Origin: Orientallactaga sibirica
Lineage: Eukaryota; Chordata; Mammalia; Rodentia; Dipodidae
Direction: 5' to 3'
Assembly: GCA_036365145.1 (NCBI GenBank)
Contig: JAEOAD010000004.1
Span: 48,638,001 to 48,702,000, forward strand
DNA length: 64,000 nt
Shown: one piece after another, positions 46,190 to 55,919 of the stretch
Layout: each line of letters starts with the position of its first letter
Numbering within the stretch: the first letter of the stretch is position 1
The notes under the pieces: generated by a model
What the model saw: the letters and a program-made list of their open reading frames with translations, nothing else
Told to the model about the DNA's origin: nothing
Databases searched by the model: none
Position numbers and translations under genes: made by a program

Positions 46190-46510
46190 GTCTAGAAAAA
46201 AAATGGCTTATTAAGTAAACTACTTGTCAGGCAAGCATAAGGACCTGAGTTCAGATCCCAAGCACCTACATAAAACCTGGACATCTGTAATCCCCCCACC
46301 GGAGAGGGAAAGATAGGCCAATCCCTAGGGTTTGCCAGCAAGCTCATCAAGACACATCAGTAAGCTCCAGGATCAATGAGAGCCCTGTCTCAAAAAATAA
46401 TGTGGAGAGCAACTGAGGATTATATACACCCAATGTCAATCTCTGGCCTCCACATGCACATGCACACACATACAAACATGCATACATATGCACATATACA
46501 TGCAATCAAT
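46190..46510 (+). mobile_element. B3-type SINE
   Basis: The segments ggcaagcataaggacctgag, ttcagatcccaagcacctac, gagagccctgtctcaaaaaa, gtcaatctctggcctccaca and a (CA)n-rich end follow the rodent B3 layout. Confidence 0.8.
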
Positions 46511-46969
46511 CACATGGGGAAAGAAGGATTAAAAAGGTAGAACTCCAAAGAACAAAAAAATGATAACAGATAAGAGATCCATCCCAAAGTTTTGGAAATG
46601 GAAAGCACAAGGGTCAGCACCACGTGCACCATGCGGAATTGAAGTCTAACCACAGCACTGAGGGACATGAAGATGTGTCTCGGGCTTATGTGTACAAGGG
46701 TCAGTGGTAATGATGGCTGGTGATGGTAGATTTCCACTCAGAAGGTCTGGGGTGTGCCCTGCAGTGCAGCACTCCCTGGGCACAGGGATAGAAGCAACTG
46801 GTGAAAAGGGAGAGGCAGCTTTGGGAATTCCAGAAACATTCTGGAGCAGCAAAAACCACATGTCTCTGGAAGTTGGGCCCAGGGTTTGACTGGAACCAGA
46901 GGAACAATCCAGAGATGATATAAGGGCAAGAAAATGTCTAGATTATCCCCCAGAGCCAAGGGACCATGC
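46511..46969. other. Unassigned DNA with overlapping frames on both strands
   Basis: Open frames of 60 to 75 codons overlap on both strands between 46510 and 46959. A real exon would favour one strand, and no splice-site pattern or domain is visible. I do not call a gene. Confidence 0.4.
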
Positions 46970-47350
46970 TCAGTCCCAGCAAAGGAGCTAAATTTGTGAG
47001 CTCCGGGATTAGTGAGACACCTTGTCTCAAAAAAATAAAATGGAGCTGGAGAGATGGCTTAGCGGTTAAGGTGCCTGCCTGCTAAGCCTAAGAACGCTAG
47101 TTCCAATCTCCAGGTACCACGTTTAGCCAGATGCAAAGTGACGCAAGGGCGCAACGCCGCACTTGCCCACAAGGGGGCGCACACATCTGGATTTCATTCA
47201 CAGCAGCTGAGACACTGCTGGCACGCCCATCTCTATCTGTCTCCCTCTCTCTCTGTCCATCTCTCTCCAAAAATAAATAAATTTTTAAAAATTTTAAAAA
47301 AATAAAATAAAAAATAAAGTGGACAGCAACTGAGAATTACAGGTCCACTT
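46970..47350 (+). mobile_element. B3-type SINE remnant split by a SINE
   Basis: The segment gtgagctccgggattagtga followed by gacaccttgtctcaaaaaaa ends at 47044. The remainder (gtggacagcaactgagaatt) resumes at 47320. The same pieces occur in order in the intact B3 at 46190-46510 (gagagccctgtctcaaaaaa; gtggagagcaactgaggatt). Confidence 0.78.
47045..47311 (+). mobile_element. tRNA-derived SINE (type B)
   Basis: A complete copy (gctggagagatggcttagcg) with the type B insert (gacgcaagggcgcaacgccg, then cacttgcccacaagggggcg) and the variant acagcagctgagacactgct. The TSD is AAATAAAATGGA / AAATAAAGTGGA (47033-47044 and 47312-47323). It splits the B3 remnant. Confidence 0.95.
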
Positions 47351-47645
47351 CCACAACAGCTTAATCACAAGATTTGGCTTTGGGGACACTGGGACACAAG
47401 TAGTAAGAGAAGAGACTAAGTGACAACCTGCAAAGCAAATAGGATCTTCAGCCCTGGTTTGGTTTTGCTCCGTCTCAGAGTACTGGAAGCAGTTAGACCC
47501 TTTCAGCAGGCAAGGGGAGGATTACAGTCTGGGGAATGCAATCCCAAGAGAATGAGTAATGGGGAGTTAGGAGTCCAGGAAAGTCTTTGAACCCCAAATG
47601 CTGGGTTCATTTCTAATTTTAATCAAAGAATTTAATAAAAAAGAC
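47351..47645. other. Unassigned DNA
   Basis: No gene or repeat recognised. Confidence 0.4.
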
Positions 47646-48219
47646 TGAGAAGGATAATTATTAAATTATATTTATTGAGGGAAGTACAGAGCCAAGGAAA
47701 GGCACCTATGTGGCTAGAGATCACACATGGAGGGTCTGAGAAAACTGTGAAGAGAAGAGAGAAAAGAAAGTTCAAGGAGCTCCTGCCATGTGGGGAGCTG
47801 GAAGGGATAAAGAACCCATGTGGAGAGTAAGGCCTAGGGGGACTGCCCTGGGCCCCCGGAGGGAAAAACTCACCCACAGCTGGAAGTTCCCAACTGGTCA
47901 GAGAGCCTGCCTTCCCCTTTTAAAGGTATTTATAACCTTATAGTGCTGGGCTGTCTTCCAGCTCAGGTGAACCAGAGGGACAGCTGGTTGTTTAGCACTA
48001 GGGGCTATCTCAGGAAGAGGTTAGCCCAGACACCAAGTTCTGAGGGCTGAACTTGATCAACCACAATGCTTAAATCCTATGAAAGACCTCCCTCCCAGGA
48101 GGAGTCTTCGTTGTTGTGGAAAACAGGTCTAGATAAGAAATCAGCTCATCTTTGATTTCTAGCAAGTGCACACTTTCTTACTTCCAGGGGTCCAGTCACC
48201 CTAACTGGTTCCACCCTCA
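47646..48219 (-). mobile_element. Unclassified ERV LTR (copy 2), apparently solitary
   Basis: About 574 bp with TG...CA ends, collinear with 4455-5049. On the minus strand it has a TATA-like TATAAATACC (near 47930), followed about 250 nt later by AATAAATATAATTT near the end. No internal sequence adjoins it. A short TSD could not be confirmed (flanks aaaagac and aatagac are similar but not placed as expected). Confidence 0.68.
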
Positions 48220-48359
48220 AATAGACTCTAAAGGAAGCCTTTGCTCAAACAGATCACAGAAAAAAAATTAAAATCTTCAGCCCAGAAAAAATATAAAGTC
48301 AAACAATAAAGATATAGTTAAATGTTCGTAGTGTACATGAAAAAGATTACAAATTTCTT

Positions 48360-48780
48360 TCTTTTTGAATAAAAATCCTATAAGAAACGATTAACATTTG
48401 AAAAAGACAACAACACCAAGTAATTCCAAGAAAATTAATTGTAAGTAGCTTTAAAACACATAATGTGCTGAATTTCACTTAAAAGTAAAGGCAAACTTAA
48501 ATGATTCCATTTTACACAAAGTCAGTTGGCCAACATTTGAAAGTTAAGTTAAACTGCTAAAGACGTCATCCTCTGGTTAGGTACAAACCACTAGGAGAAA
48601 AATTTGGCAATACCTATTAAAATTCAAACTTATTTAGCAATGTATAAACAAAGGCATATGTACAACGGTAGCCATTGTAACATTGCTTACTTTTAACAGT
48701 GTATGTCTGGATATAGCCTAAAGATCAATAATAAGACAGTGGTTAAACAAATTATAATAAGTATATTACATGCATCAGGG
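48360..48780 (+). mobile_element. Ancient L1 3' region
   Basis: The segments tgctgaatttcacttaaaag, aggcaaacttaaatgattcc, ggagaaaaatttggcaatac and ttattaagac-like 'cagtggttaaacaaatt' follow the order of old L1 3' ends. It is interrupted by ID, SINE and B1 insertions and may resume after 49258. Confidence 0.55.
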
Positions 48781-48858
48781 CTGGGTATGTGGCACATTGC
48801 TTGTGCCCTAGCCTAGCATACACAACAAGGCCCTAGGTTTAATCCCTAGCACTGAATT
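48778..48858 (+). mobile_element. ID SINE (diverged)
   Basis: The segments ctgggtatgtggcacattgc, ttgtgccctagcctagcata and ccctaggtttaatccctagc preserve the ID core. Confidence 0.8.
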
Positions 48859-48869
48859 TAATGTTACAT

Positions 48870-49090
48870 GTTTCTGGTTGAAGAGATGACTTAGCAATTA
48901 AGGCACTTGCATGTGAAGCCTAAGGACCCAGGTTTGACTCCCCAGAACTCAGTAAGAAAGATGAACAAGGTGATGCATGTGCACAAGGTGACACCTGCAT
49001 CTGGAGTCTGATTGAAGTGGCTAGAGGCCCTTGTGTGACAATTTTTTTTCTTTCTCTCTCTCTTAAAAAGAACAAACTTTTTTTAAAAAG
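48870..49090 (+). mobile_element. tRNA-derived SINE (type A, with a short body duplication)
   Basis: A sense copy: ggttgaagagatgacttagc, aggcacttgcatgtgaagcc, ggtgatgcatgtgcacaagg then tgacacctgcatctggagtc. The gcacaaggtga unit is partly duplicated (48965 and 48981). The TSD is short (GTTACAT). Confidence 0.88.
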
Positions 49091-49102
49091 TTACATCTGC
49101 AG

Positions 49103-49253
49103 CTGGACATAGTGGTGCACGCCTTTAATCCCAGCACTCGGGAGGCAGAGGTAGGAGGATCACCATGAGTTCAAGGTCACCCTGAGACCAGGTCAGCCTG
49201 GGCTAGAGTGAAACCCTACCTCGAAAAACCAAAAAAAAATTTTTAAATAAAAA
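49103..49253 (+). mobile_element. B1 SINE with a 14-nt internal deletion
   Basis: It reads gccctgag-type sequence directly into accaggtcagcctg, lacking tacatagtgaattc. The flanks AAAAAGTTACATCT / AAAAAGTTATATTT are a diverged TSD. Confidence 0.93.
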
Positions 49254-49444
49254 AAAAAGTTATATTTCATATATGTTATATATGTATATATGTTAAAATC
49301 CTATATAACCACTTACAAGAAATGGACTTTTGAGTATTCCTATTAAAATATTTAAAGAATTTGTTTAAGATACATTATTAAAAAACGACAAAAATGCGTG
49401 GCAGTTTGTGTTAAATAAAAATAAAAGTTTGTGTTAAATTATAA

Positions 49445-49449
<5 letters not shown>

Positions 49450-49482
<33 letters not shown>
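49450..49482 (+). repeat. (TG)n microsatellite
   Basis: About 16 TG units within TA-rich flanks. Confidence 0.97.
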
Positions 49483-49484
<2 letters not shown>

Positions 49485-49529
49485 CATATATTTTTTCAGT
49501 CTCTATATCCTTCCCAAAAGCATTTTGGT

Positions 49530-49862
49530 AGTAAGAATGGAGCCATCCTGAATGGAACTAGTACTCTAAAAAGAAAACATATGTGGGAGATGACCTCAAT
49601 TTCCCCTCTCCGACATATACATACACAATATACCTTTCTCCCTTCCTTCTTTTTTAACTCCTTCCTTCTTTTTTAACTCCTTCCCTCCCTCCCTCACTGT
49701 CCCCCTATGTTAAGCAAGAAGATGGCCACATGCAAACAAGGAAGCGAGCACTCGTTAGACACTAGATCTACCAGTGCTATATTCCAGCTTCAGAACTGTG
49801 AAAAATAAATGACTATTGTTTAAGCCATGATATTGTTAGAGCAGCCTAAACTGATTATGACA
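49530..49862 (+). mobile_element. MaLR-type LTR (3' part)
   Basis: The segments gaatggaactagtactctaa, acaaggaagcgagcactcgt, ttccagcttcagaactgtga, aaaataaatgactattgttt and gagcagcctaaactgattat match the 3' half of MLT1/MST-like LTRs. A 20-nt unit (ctccttccttcttttttaa) is tandemly duplicated at about 49639-49680. Confidence 0.75.
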
Positions 49863-50002
49863 AATAGGATTGTATATGCACAAAAAAAAATTCTAAAAAG
49901 AAGTGGCAAAAGGTTGTCTCTGAGAATGGAGCTTCATTTTCATGATTAGTCCACCCTATTTTACTGTTTTGCACTTGTTCATGATATGCACGCATTGCTT
50001 CT

Positions 50003-50223
50003 TTTTTAATTTTTATTTATTTGTTTGTTCATTTATTATTTAAGAGAGAAAGAGGCAAAGAGTGAGTGAGTATGGGCACAGTAGGGCCTCCTGCCATTGC
50101 AAACAAACTCCAAAAGAATACACCACTTCATGCATCTGGCTTTACATGGGTACTAGGGAATTAAACCCAAGCCATCAGGCTTTGCAAGCAAGCACCTTTA
50201 ACAACTGTGCCATCTCTCCAACC
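50003..50223 (-). mobile_element. tRNA-derived SINE (type C)
   Basis: An antisense copy: (TTTA)n, agggcctcctgccattgcaa, catctggctttacatgggta, aagccatcaggctttgcaag, ctgtgccatctctccaacc. The flanks GCATTGCTTCTT / GTATTGTTTCTT fit a diverged TSD. Confidence 0.92.
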
Positions 50224-50229
50224 TACATG

Positions 50230-51089
50230 TATTGTTTCTTATTGGCTACCTTTAGAAGAATTGCACAGGTCCAGGTGATTGACAACAGGATAGAAAAGAG
50301 GTATCTTGGGTGGAACACAAGTCATATAGTGGTTGAAAGCTGTGATTCGTTTTTCTGCCCAAAAATTGGTTTAGGGGAGATGGAGCTAACCTCTTGTATT
50401 ACTCATTCTTTCTATGCCTGGGAAATAGGAACAATAGTAATGCAAATTTAGTTGACCCTGTGACTTCACACAGTCATTGATTTAACAAAGAATAGGTCAC
50501 ATATTTAAACCTTTTCCAACTAATCGCCTTAGGTTACATAGCTAAAGGGAATGGTAAGTCCAGACTTGCATTTAGAGGGTAATTTTAGTCTACAATAATA
50601 AATGCTGAAGCCAAGAAGCTACCATACTGAAAATTCCAACATGACCCACAGAAGCCCAAATACAACCCCATCATGATCAGATGCTGGGAATCTTCAAAAA
50701 TATTTGTCTAAAGTAAACGGATCTCATAGTGTCATTCATGAACCAAAGACCTTTATCTGGATTTCTTAAAGCCAAAAAGCTATGTAATGAATTACTTCCT
50801 ATAAACTTATGGTTTCCTAGTTCAAACCTTCAGACATAATTCCCATTGATTCTTCAAGAAAAACACTTCATATTGTCAACCAGTTTGCATTCAACTCTTA
50901 CTGATAGCCTTATCTTTTGTATAGCTGTTAAATTTAACCATTGAGTCTAAACATATGGCTTTCCTTTATATTTGACAAAATTCATAAGCAGTAAGTAAAT
51001 TTTCTATAACTTTAAAGCTATCCATTTTAAGAAGAAAAATAAGTAAATTCTATAAATTACCAAAAATTACTTTAATTTTTTGCTATTAT
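50230..51089. other. Unassigned DNA
   Basis: About 0.85 kb with no gene or recognised repeat. Confidence 0.4.
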
Positions 51090-51090
51090 T

Positions 51091-51417
51091 TTGTGTGTAT
51101 ATGTATATAGGTATGTATATGTGTACATGGGCACCCACATACCACAGTATACATGTAGAGGTTAGGAGCAACCTGAGAAAGCCTGATCTTGTCTTTTACC
51201 TTCATTTCCTGAGACAGGATTTCTCTTATTGTTTTGCTGCCAGGAAGGCTGGTCACTCTGGCCCACAAGCTTCAGGATTCTTCTTGCTCTGCCTCCTATA
51301 GCGTTGGAGATACATGCAATACTTTGCCCTTAGCTTTATGTGAATGCTGGTGACCAAATGCAGGTTAGTAGGCTTATGAAGTAAGAGCCTTTAACTGCTG
51401 AATCATCTCCCCAACAT
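51091..51417 (-). mobile_element. B4/B3-type SINE
   Basis: Antisense order: (TG/TA)n, tacatgtagaggttaggagc, cttcatttcctgagacagga, gctctgcctcctatagcgtt, then tttaactgctgaatcatctc. This is the composite B4/B3 layout; the copy is diverged. Confidence 0.75.
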
Positions 51418-51431
51418 CAAGTTACTTTTAA

Positions 51432-51665
51432 AAATATTTTTATTTTTCTTTATTTATTTGAGAAAGAGAGAGAAAAAGAGAAATAGGCAGGGAGAGATAG
51501 AGAGAGAGGGGGAATGGGCATGCCAGGGCCTCTAGCCACTGCAAAAGAAATCCAAATGCATGTGCCCCCTTGTGCATCTGGCTTATGTGGGTCCTGGGGA
51601 ATTGAACCTGGGTCTTTTGGCTTTGCAGGCAAGCATCTTAACCACTAAGCCATTTATCCAGCCCC
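51432..51665 (-). mobile_element. tRNA-derived SINE (type A), full length
   Basis: An antisense copy with the perfect 14-bp TSD CAAGTTACTTTTAA (51418-51431 and 51666-51679). It ends ctaagccatttatccagccc. Confidence 0.96.
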
Positions 51666-51679
51666 CAAGTTACTTTTAA

Positions 51680-52107
51680 TAAACCACCTTGGGCTGTCTC
51701 TATTCTCAGAGGATTTATGCATGTTCAAGGATTCAAAGTTTGTCACAATAACTATTATTTACTTTACATGGTACAAAGGGAAAATGATAAAATATTAAGA
51801 ATCATTAAATTTAGGAAGTATGAGTTTTAATGCTCCTGACATTATTATCTAGCTTTTCTACATTTGAACAATTTTATTAAGGTCTAACAACTATAACACA
51901 TGACATCCTACTGGTATAAGAGCTAATAACTATTTCCCTAAGCAGAGAGGCATGATATGATAATAGGACTGACTGGTGAGGGATGCAGTCAGTTGTGCTA
52001 AAAAAAATAGTTTAAAATGTAAAGTCTTCTTTGAAGTTCTAGAATTTTAGCTAGTATAGAATTTTGGTTACTTCTCACTTCCTATTTGTTGAATAGAAAT
52101 GCTTTTG
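51680..52107. other. Unassigned AT-rich DNA
   Basis: No gene or repeat recognised. Confidence 0.4.
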
Positions 52108-52122
52108 CCATCAGAATATTTT

Positions 52123-52360
52123 TTAATATTTTTAATTTAATATTGTTTTTAAGAGGGAAGGGAAGAGAGAGAGACAAAGAGAGAGAAAGGGAGAGGGGAA
52201 GGGGGGGAGAGAATGGGTGCACCAGGGCCTCTAGCCACTGCAAACTCCAGAAGCATGTGCCACCATGTGCATCTGGTATATGTGGGCATAAGGGAATTGA
52301 ACCTGGGTCCTTAGGCTTCACAGGCAAGTGCCTTAACCACTAAGCCATCACTCTAACTCA
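52123..52360 (-). mobile_element. tRNA-derived SINE (type A)
   Basis: An antisense copy with a long GA-rich tract and the perfect 15-bp TSD CCATCAGAATATTTT (52108-52122 and 52361-52375). A few body bases are deleted (ccactgcaaactccagaagc). Confidence 0.96.
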
Positions 52361-52504
52361 CCATCAGAATATTTTAATTATAAGGTTTAATCAAAAATAC
52401 TATGATGATCAATTATTAGGAAACCTCATAAAGGGAAAAGTCTTCATTTGAGATTTTTTGCACAAAGTAATAGCATAAATTCCAGTATCACTTTTCTTTG
52501 TTAT

Positions 52505-52597
52505 AAGATTGCTGTGAGTTGGAGGCCAGCCTGGGACTATAGAGTATGTTCCAAGTCAGCCTGAGCTAAAATGAGACCCTACCTTGAAAAAAGAAAT
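52505..52597 (+). mobile_element. B1 SINE 3' part
   Basis: A 5'-truncated B1: agattgctgtgagttggagg, cctgggactatagagtatgt, tgagaccctaccttgaaaaa. Confidence 0.85.
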
Positions 52598-53019
52598 GGA
52601 ATATACCAAATCACTTACTATGCCTGTTAGCTAGGACAATGAGTTGGAAAGATATAAATATATGAGATATGGGATATGTTTACTAAAATAAATAGTTGCA
52701 ATGATATTATAGACTTTAATATTATAACCAAGTGACTATATCATTGTCTTTTATGATTATTATTCCCATTTCTCAGATAAAGAGAGTGACAAAAATGTGT
52801 TTTCATAGCACATATTATTAATCTCCCTCTCAGGTCCCCAACCTGCTATTGTTTGGATAAGCCATCATGATAAAAATAGCTGTTTTCATTCTAGATTGAG
52901 ACAGTTTATCAAAGCTATATTAAACTTACAGCAAAGTAGAAAGCATATGTGGAGTGGATTTCCTCATTCAGTATTAATGGGGGAAACAAACTGTTGAAAT
53001 TTTTCTTGAAAGGTTTGAA

Positions 53020-53465
53020 AGGCATTAAAATTTTTTAGCCTTGCACATTCTCTGACCCAATAATTTCTACTTCTGAGTGCCAGTTTGCTAGGACAAAGAT
53101 TCCTAAGTACAAGCACATCAATAGAAGAATGAAGTTATAGCATTGTTATTGACAGAATTTGTAAGGAAGTATCTAGATAAAGTACAAAACTTGTCAACAG
53201 TGGGATGCTATGCTATCAAATTAAAAAGAATTTAGTTGTTTACACTCACTAGCATTGGAAAATGTTCAAGACTTGATGTAAAGTGGGAAAAAACACAAAT
53301 AAGTTTTAAGGCAGGACTTAAACACATCATTCATGTTTTAAAACAAATTTTAGGTATACATATGCAAATACACATTGGTGAATGCATTGAGAAAAGCTCT
53401 GAAAGGATATATACATATCAACAGCTAAGAATGGTCACATTGAAGAAACAATAAAAAGCAGAATT
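53020..53465 (+). mobile_element. Ancient L1 3' region
   Basis: The segments ctgacccaataatttctact, acaagcacatcaatagaaga, caacagtgggatgctatgct, aagacttgatgtaaagtggg and aacaataaaaagcag match the order of old L1 3' ends. The 72-codon frame at 53236 lies within it. Confidence 0.6.
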
Positions 53466-53544
53466 AATTTATTTTGGCTTGTTTTCTTTCTTCGTTGATT
53501 TTTCTCAATGAAACTACAGTCATGTCATGAGGTGATTTTTACAC

Positions 53545-53547
53545 GAT

Positions 53548-53582
<35 letters not shown>

Positions 53583-53739
53583 TTTGCAAGTGGGAAACGA
53601 GAATGAGCTCATCAGGGCCTCTTCCCAGATACATGCTCCATTTTGTGCATCTGGGTTTACATGGGTAGTGGGGAATTGAACCCAGGCCTCAGGGTTTGCA
53701 AGCAAGCACCTTTAACTGCTGAGCTCTCTCTCCAGCCCC
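53545..53739 (-). mobile_element. tRNA-derived SINE (type C)
   Basis: An antisense copy with a long (TTTA)n at 53546-53585. It has catctgggtttacatgggta, aggcctcagggtttgcaagc and tgctgagctctctctccagc. It lacks much of the CT-rich tail. Confidence 0.9.
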
Positions 53740-53822
53740 TTAAATAAAAGGCTTTATAATTTCAGATGCTCAAAATGTTGTCAATCTTAATTTGGACAGC
53801 ACTGTTAATTGTGCTAGACATT

Positions 53823-54322
53823 TGTTTTAGCATGAAGGTGAAATGAGCCCAGAATGTCTTTGAACACTTTTCTCCCAGCTGGAGGTTATTAGACACTAGG
53901 ATGCGAAGCCTCATTGGAGGGAATAGGTTTTATTCTGACTCAAATTGTCTCTGCTTCCTGATCAGCCAAGATGTGAGGAATCCCAACAAAATGTTCCCAG
54001 TACCATGAACTCAACCATGCCTTCCCTGCCATGCTTAAAAATATTTCCTCTCGGGGCTGGAGAGATGGCAGGTGCCTGCCAAGACTAGGAACACCCTTTG
54101 GATCTCCAGGTCCCACATTTAGCCAGACACAAGTGAGGCAAGTGCACAATGCGGCGCTTGCCCACAGGGGGCGCACACATCTGGAGTTCGTTCACAGCAG
54201 CTGAAATGACCCTCTCTCTCTGCCTCTTCCTCTCTCTCTCTGTTTCTGTCTCTCTTGTCTCTCTCTCTCAAAAAAAAAAAAAAAACTATTTCCCCTCAAA
54301 CTCTGAGTAGAGAAAAGTAATA
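53823..54322 (+). mobile_element. ERVL-MaLR LTR split by a SINE
   Basis: The order tgttttagcatgaaggtgaa, tctcccagctggaggttatt, ctctgcttcctgatcagcca, aaccatgccttccctgccat, then after the SINE cccctcaaactctgagtaga is that of rodent ORR1/MT-like LTRs. The end is shortened and no TSD was found. Confidence 0.75.
54053..54285 (+). mobile_element. tRNA-derived SINE (type B, internally deleted)
   Basis: The head is shortened (ggctggagagatggcaggtg). The type B insert is present (aatgcggcgcttgcccacag, then ggggcgcacacatctgg). The TSD is ATATTTCCTCTC / CTATTTCCCCTC around 54041-54052 and 54286-54297. It splits the MaLR LTR. Confidence 0.9.
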
Positions 54323-54333
54323 ATAAAGGAAAT

Positions 54334-54490
54334 TGAGCCAGGTGTGGCACACACCTTTAATCCCAGCACTTGAGAGGCAGTGGTAGGAGTTTCGCCATGA
54401 GTTCAAGGCTAGCCTGGGACTACGTAGTGAAATCCAGGTCAGCCTGGGCTAGAGTTCCAGACTTTACCTCCAAAAATCAAACAAACATAA
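54334..54490 (+). mobile_element. B1 SINE
   Basis: A full B1 of somewhat older type (gagccaggtgtggcacacac; tgggactacgtagtgaaatc; ctttacctccaaaaatc). Confidence 0.92.
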
Positions 54491-54842
54491 AAAGATAATT
54501 GATAGTATCAAGAATTGAAGTTGTTGATCTGAGAAACCTGGTTTCACATGGTTCATAGACCTTTGAAGTTAGACATTTTGGAATTATATGGAACAGCTTG
54601 GAACTGCAGGTTAAAGAAGCCCTAGAATAGCATAAGCAAAACTTAATAAGCAATTCTGGTAGGAGAGTGGACCCCTAGAATGCCAATATAAATGTGAATG
54701 TGTTCAGGAAGTCTCAGAAGGTAACAAGACTATATATGAATCTGATTAGAAGCCATTCATGTTACATTCTGGCCAGGCACCTGTGATAGTCTAAATGCAT
54801 GGCCCCATAGATTGAGGTGTTTTTGATTAAGAAGGGAGCTTG

Positions 54843-55058
54843 GGAGGGCTGGAGAGATGGCTTAGGGGTTAAGGCGCCTGCCTCCTAAGCCTAAGAACGC
54901 TGGTTCAAATCTCCAGCGGTTCCAATCTCCAGGTCCCACGTTTAGACAGATGCAGTGACACAAGAGCACAATGCCACAGTTGACCACAAGGGGGCGCATG
55001 CATCTGGATTTTGTTCTCAGCAGCTGAGACACTGCTGGCTGGCATGCCCATCTCTGTC

Positions 55059-55099
<41 letters not shown>

Positions 55100-55147
55100 C
55101 TCTCTGTGTCTCTCTCCAAAAAAATTAAAAAAAAAAATTTTTAAAAA
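54843..55147 (+). mobile_element. tRNA-derived SINE (type B) with tandem head duplication
   Basis: A complete type B copy (insert near 54953-55000, accacaagggggcgcatgca). A short stretch around the box B-like region is duplicated (ctggttcaaatctccagc then ggttccaatctccagg). The TSD is AAGGGAGCTTG (54832-54842 and 55148-55158), perfect. Confidence 0.96.
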
Positions 55148-55158
55148 AAGGGAGCTTG

Positions 55159-55316
55159 TAGCCAGGTGTGGTGGCATACTCCTTTAATCCCAGCATTCGG
55201 GAGGCAGAGGAAGGAGGATCGAGGCCACCCTGAGACTACATAGTGAATTCCAGGTCAGCCTAGGCTAGAGTGAAACTCCACCTCGAAACTCTGCCCCCAA
55301 AAAAAAAAAAAAAAAA
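55159..55316 (+). mobile_element. B1 SINE, internally deleted
   Basis: A B1 lacking 'gccatgagttcaa' (it reads ggaggatcgaggccaccctg). It inserted beside the TSD of the preceding SINE and ends in poly-A. Confidence 0.93.
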
Positions 55317-55673
55317 GCTGAGTTTATACCTTGGGCTTCCATCAGTCTGGCTGGAGGAAATGTCACTGGAAATGGATCTTGGGAGTCTAGTTCTAAGGTA
55401 TGTTTGGGGGCAGATCTTGTGTCTAGCCCTAACTTGGAGTTCTGGCTGTTCATGTTTGCTGGTGTGTTTGCTAGGTGTCTGATGATGTCTCTCTGCTACT
55501 GACCTATGGAAGTGAGTCAGTTTCTTCTGCCATGGATGGTGTTCCCCTGGGTTTTCGAAGCCTGAAATGAACACCTTCCTTTGATAAACTGCTTCTGGTT
55601 GGATGTTTGTCCAGCAAAGAGAAGCAACAGCACCTGAAGATATGAGTGATGCTGAATTCAAAAGTAATAGACT

Positions 55674-55906
55674 GGGCTGGAGAGATGGCTTAGCAGTTCA
55701 GATGCTTGCCTGTGAAGCCTGAGGACCCAAGTTCCATTTCCCAGTACCCACATAAGCCAGATGTACAAGGTAGCATGTGCATCTGGAGTTCATTTGCAAC
55801 GGCTGGAGGCCCTGTGTGTCCTGCGTGACCATTCTCTCGTCTTCCTCTCTCTTACTCTCTCTCTCTCTTTCTAGCTATATCTCTCAAATAAATAAATATA
55901 TTTTTT
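55674..55906 (+). mobile_element. tRNA-derived SINE (type A), full length
   Basis: A complete copy from gggctggagagatggcttag to an (AAAT)n tail. The TSD is AAAGTAATAGACT / AAAGTGACAGACT (55661-55673 and 55907-55919). Confidence 0.95.
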
Positions 55907-55919
55907 AAAGTGACAGACT

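Larger units (their letters stand above)
54782..55629 (+). mobile_element. ERVL-MaLR solo LTR split by two SINEs, perfect TSD
   Basis: The LTR pieces are 54782-54842 (tgtgatagtctaaatgcatg) and about 55317-55629 (ctgagtttataccttgggct to gagaagcaaca). The 5-bp TSD GCACC is perfect (54777-54781 and 55630-55634). A type B SINE and a B1 sit between the pieces. Without them the LTR would be about 370 bp, normal for MaLR. Confidence 0.93.

Noticed and set aside
46510..46959. Cluster of frames on both strands suggestive of an exon
   Set aside because: Both strands are equally open, lengths are about 60 to 75 codons, and no splice-site or domain evidence was found.
49639..49690. Direct repeats that could suggest a CRISPR-like or regularly spaced array
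   Set aside because: Only two adjacent 20-nt copies without spacers, a simple tandem duplication in pyrimidine-rich DNA of a mammalian genome.
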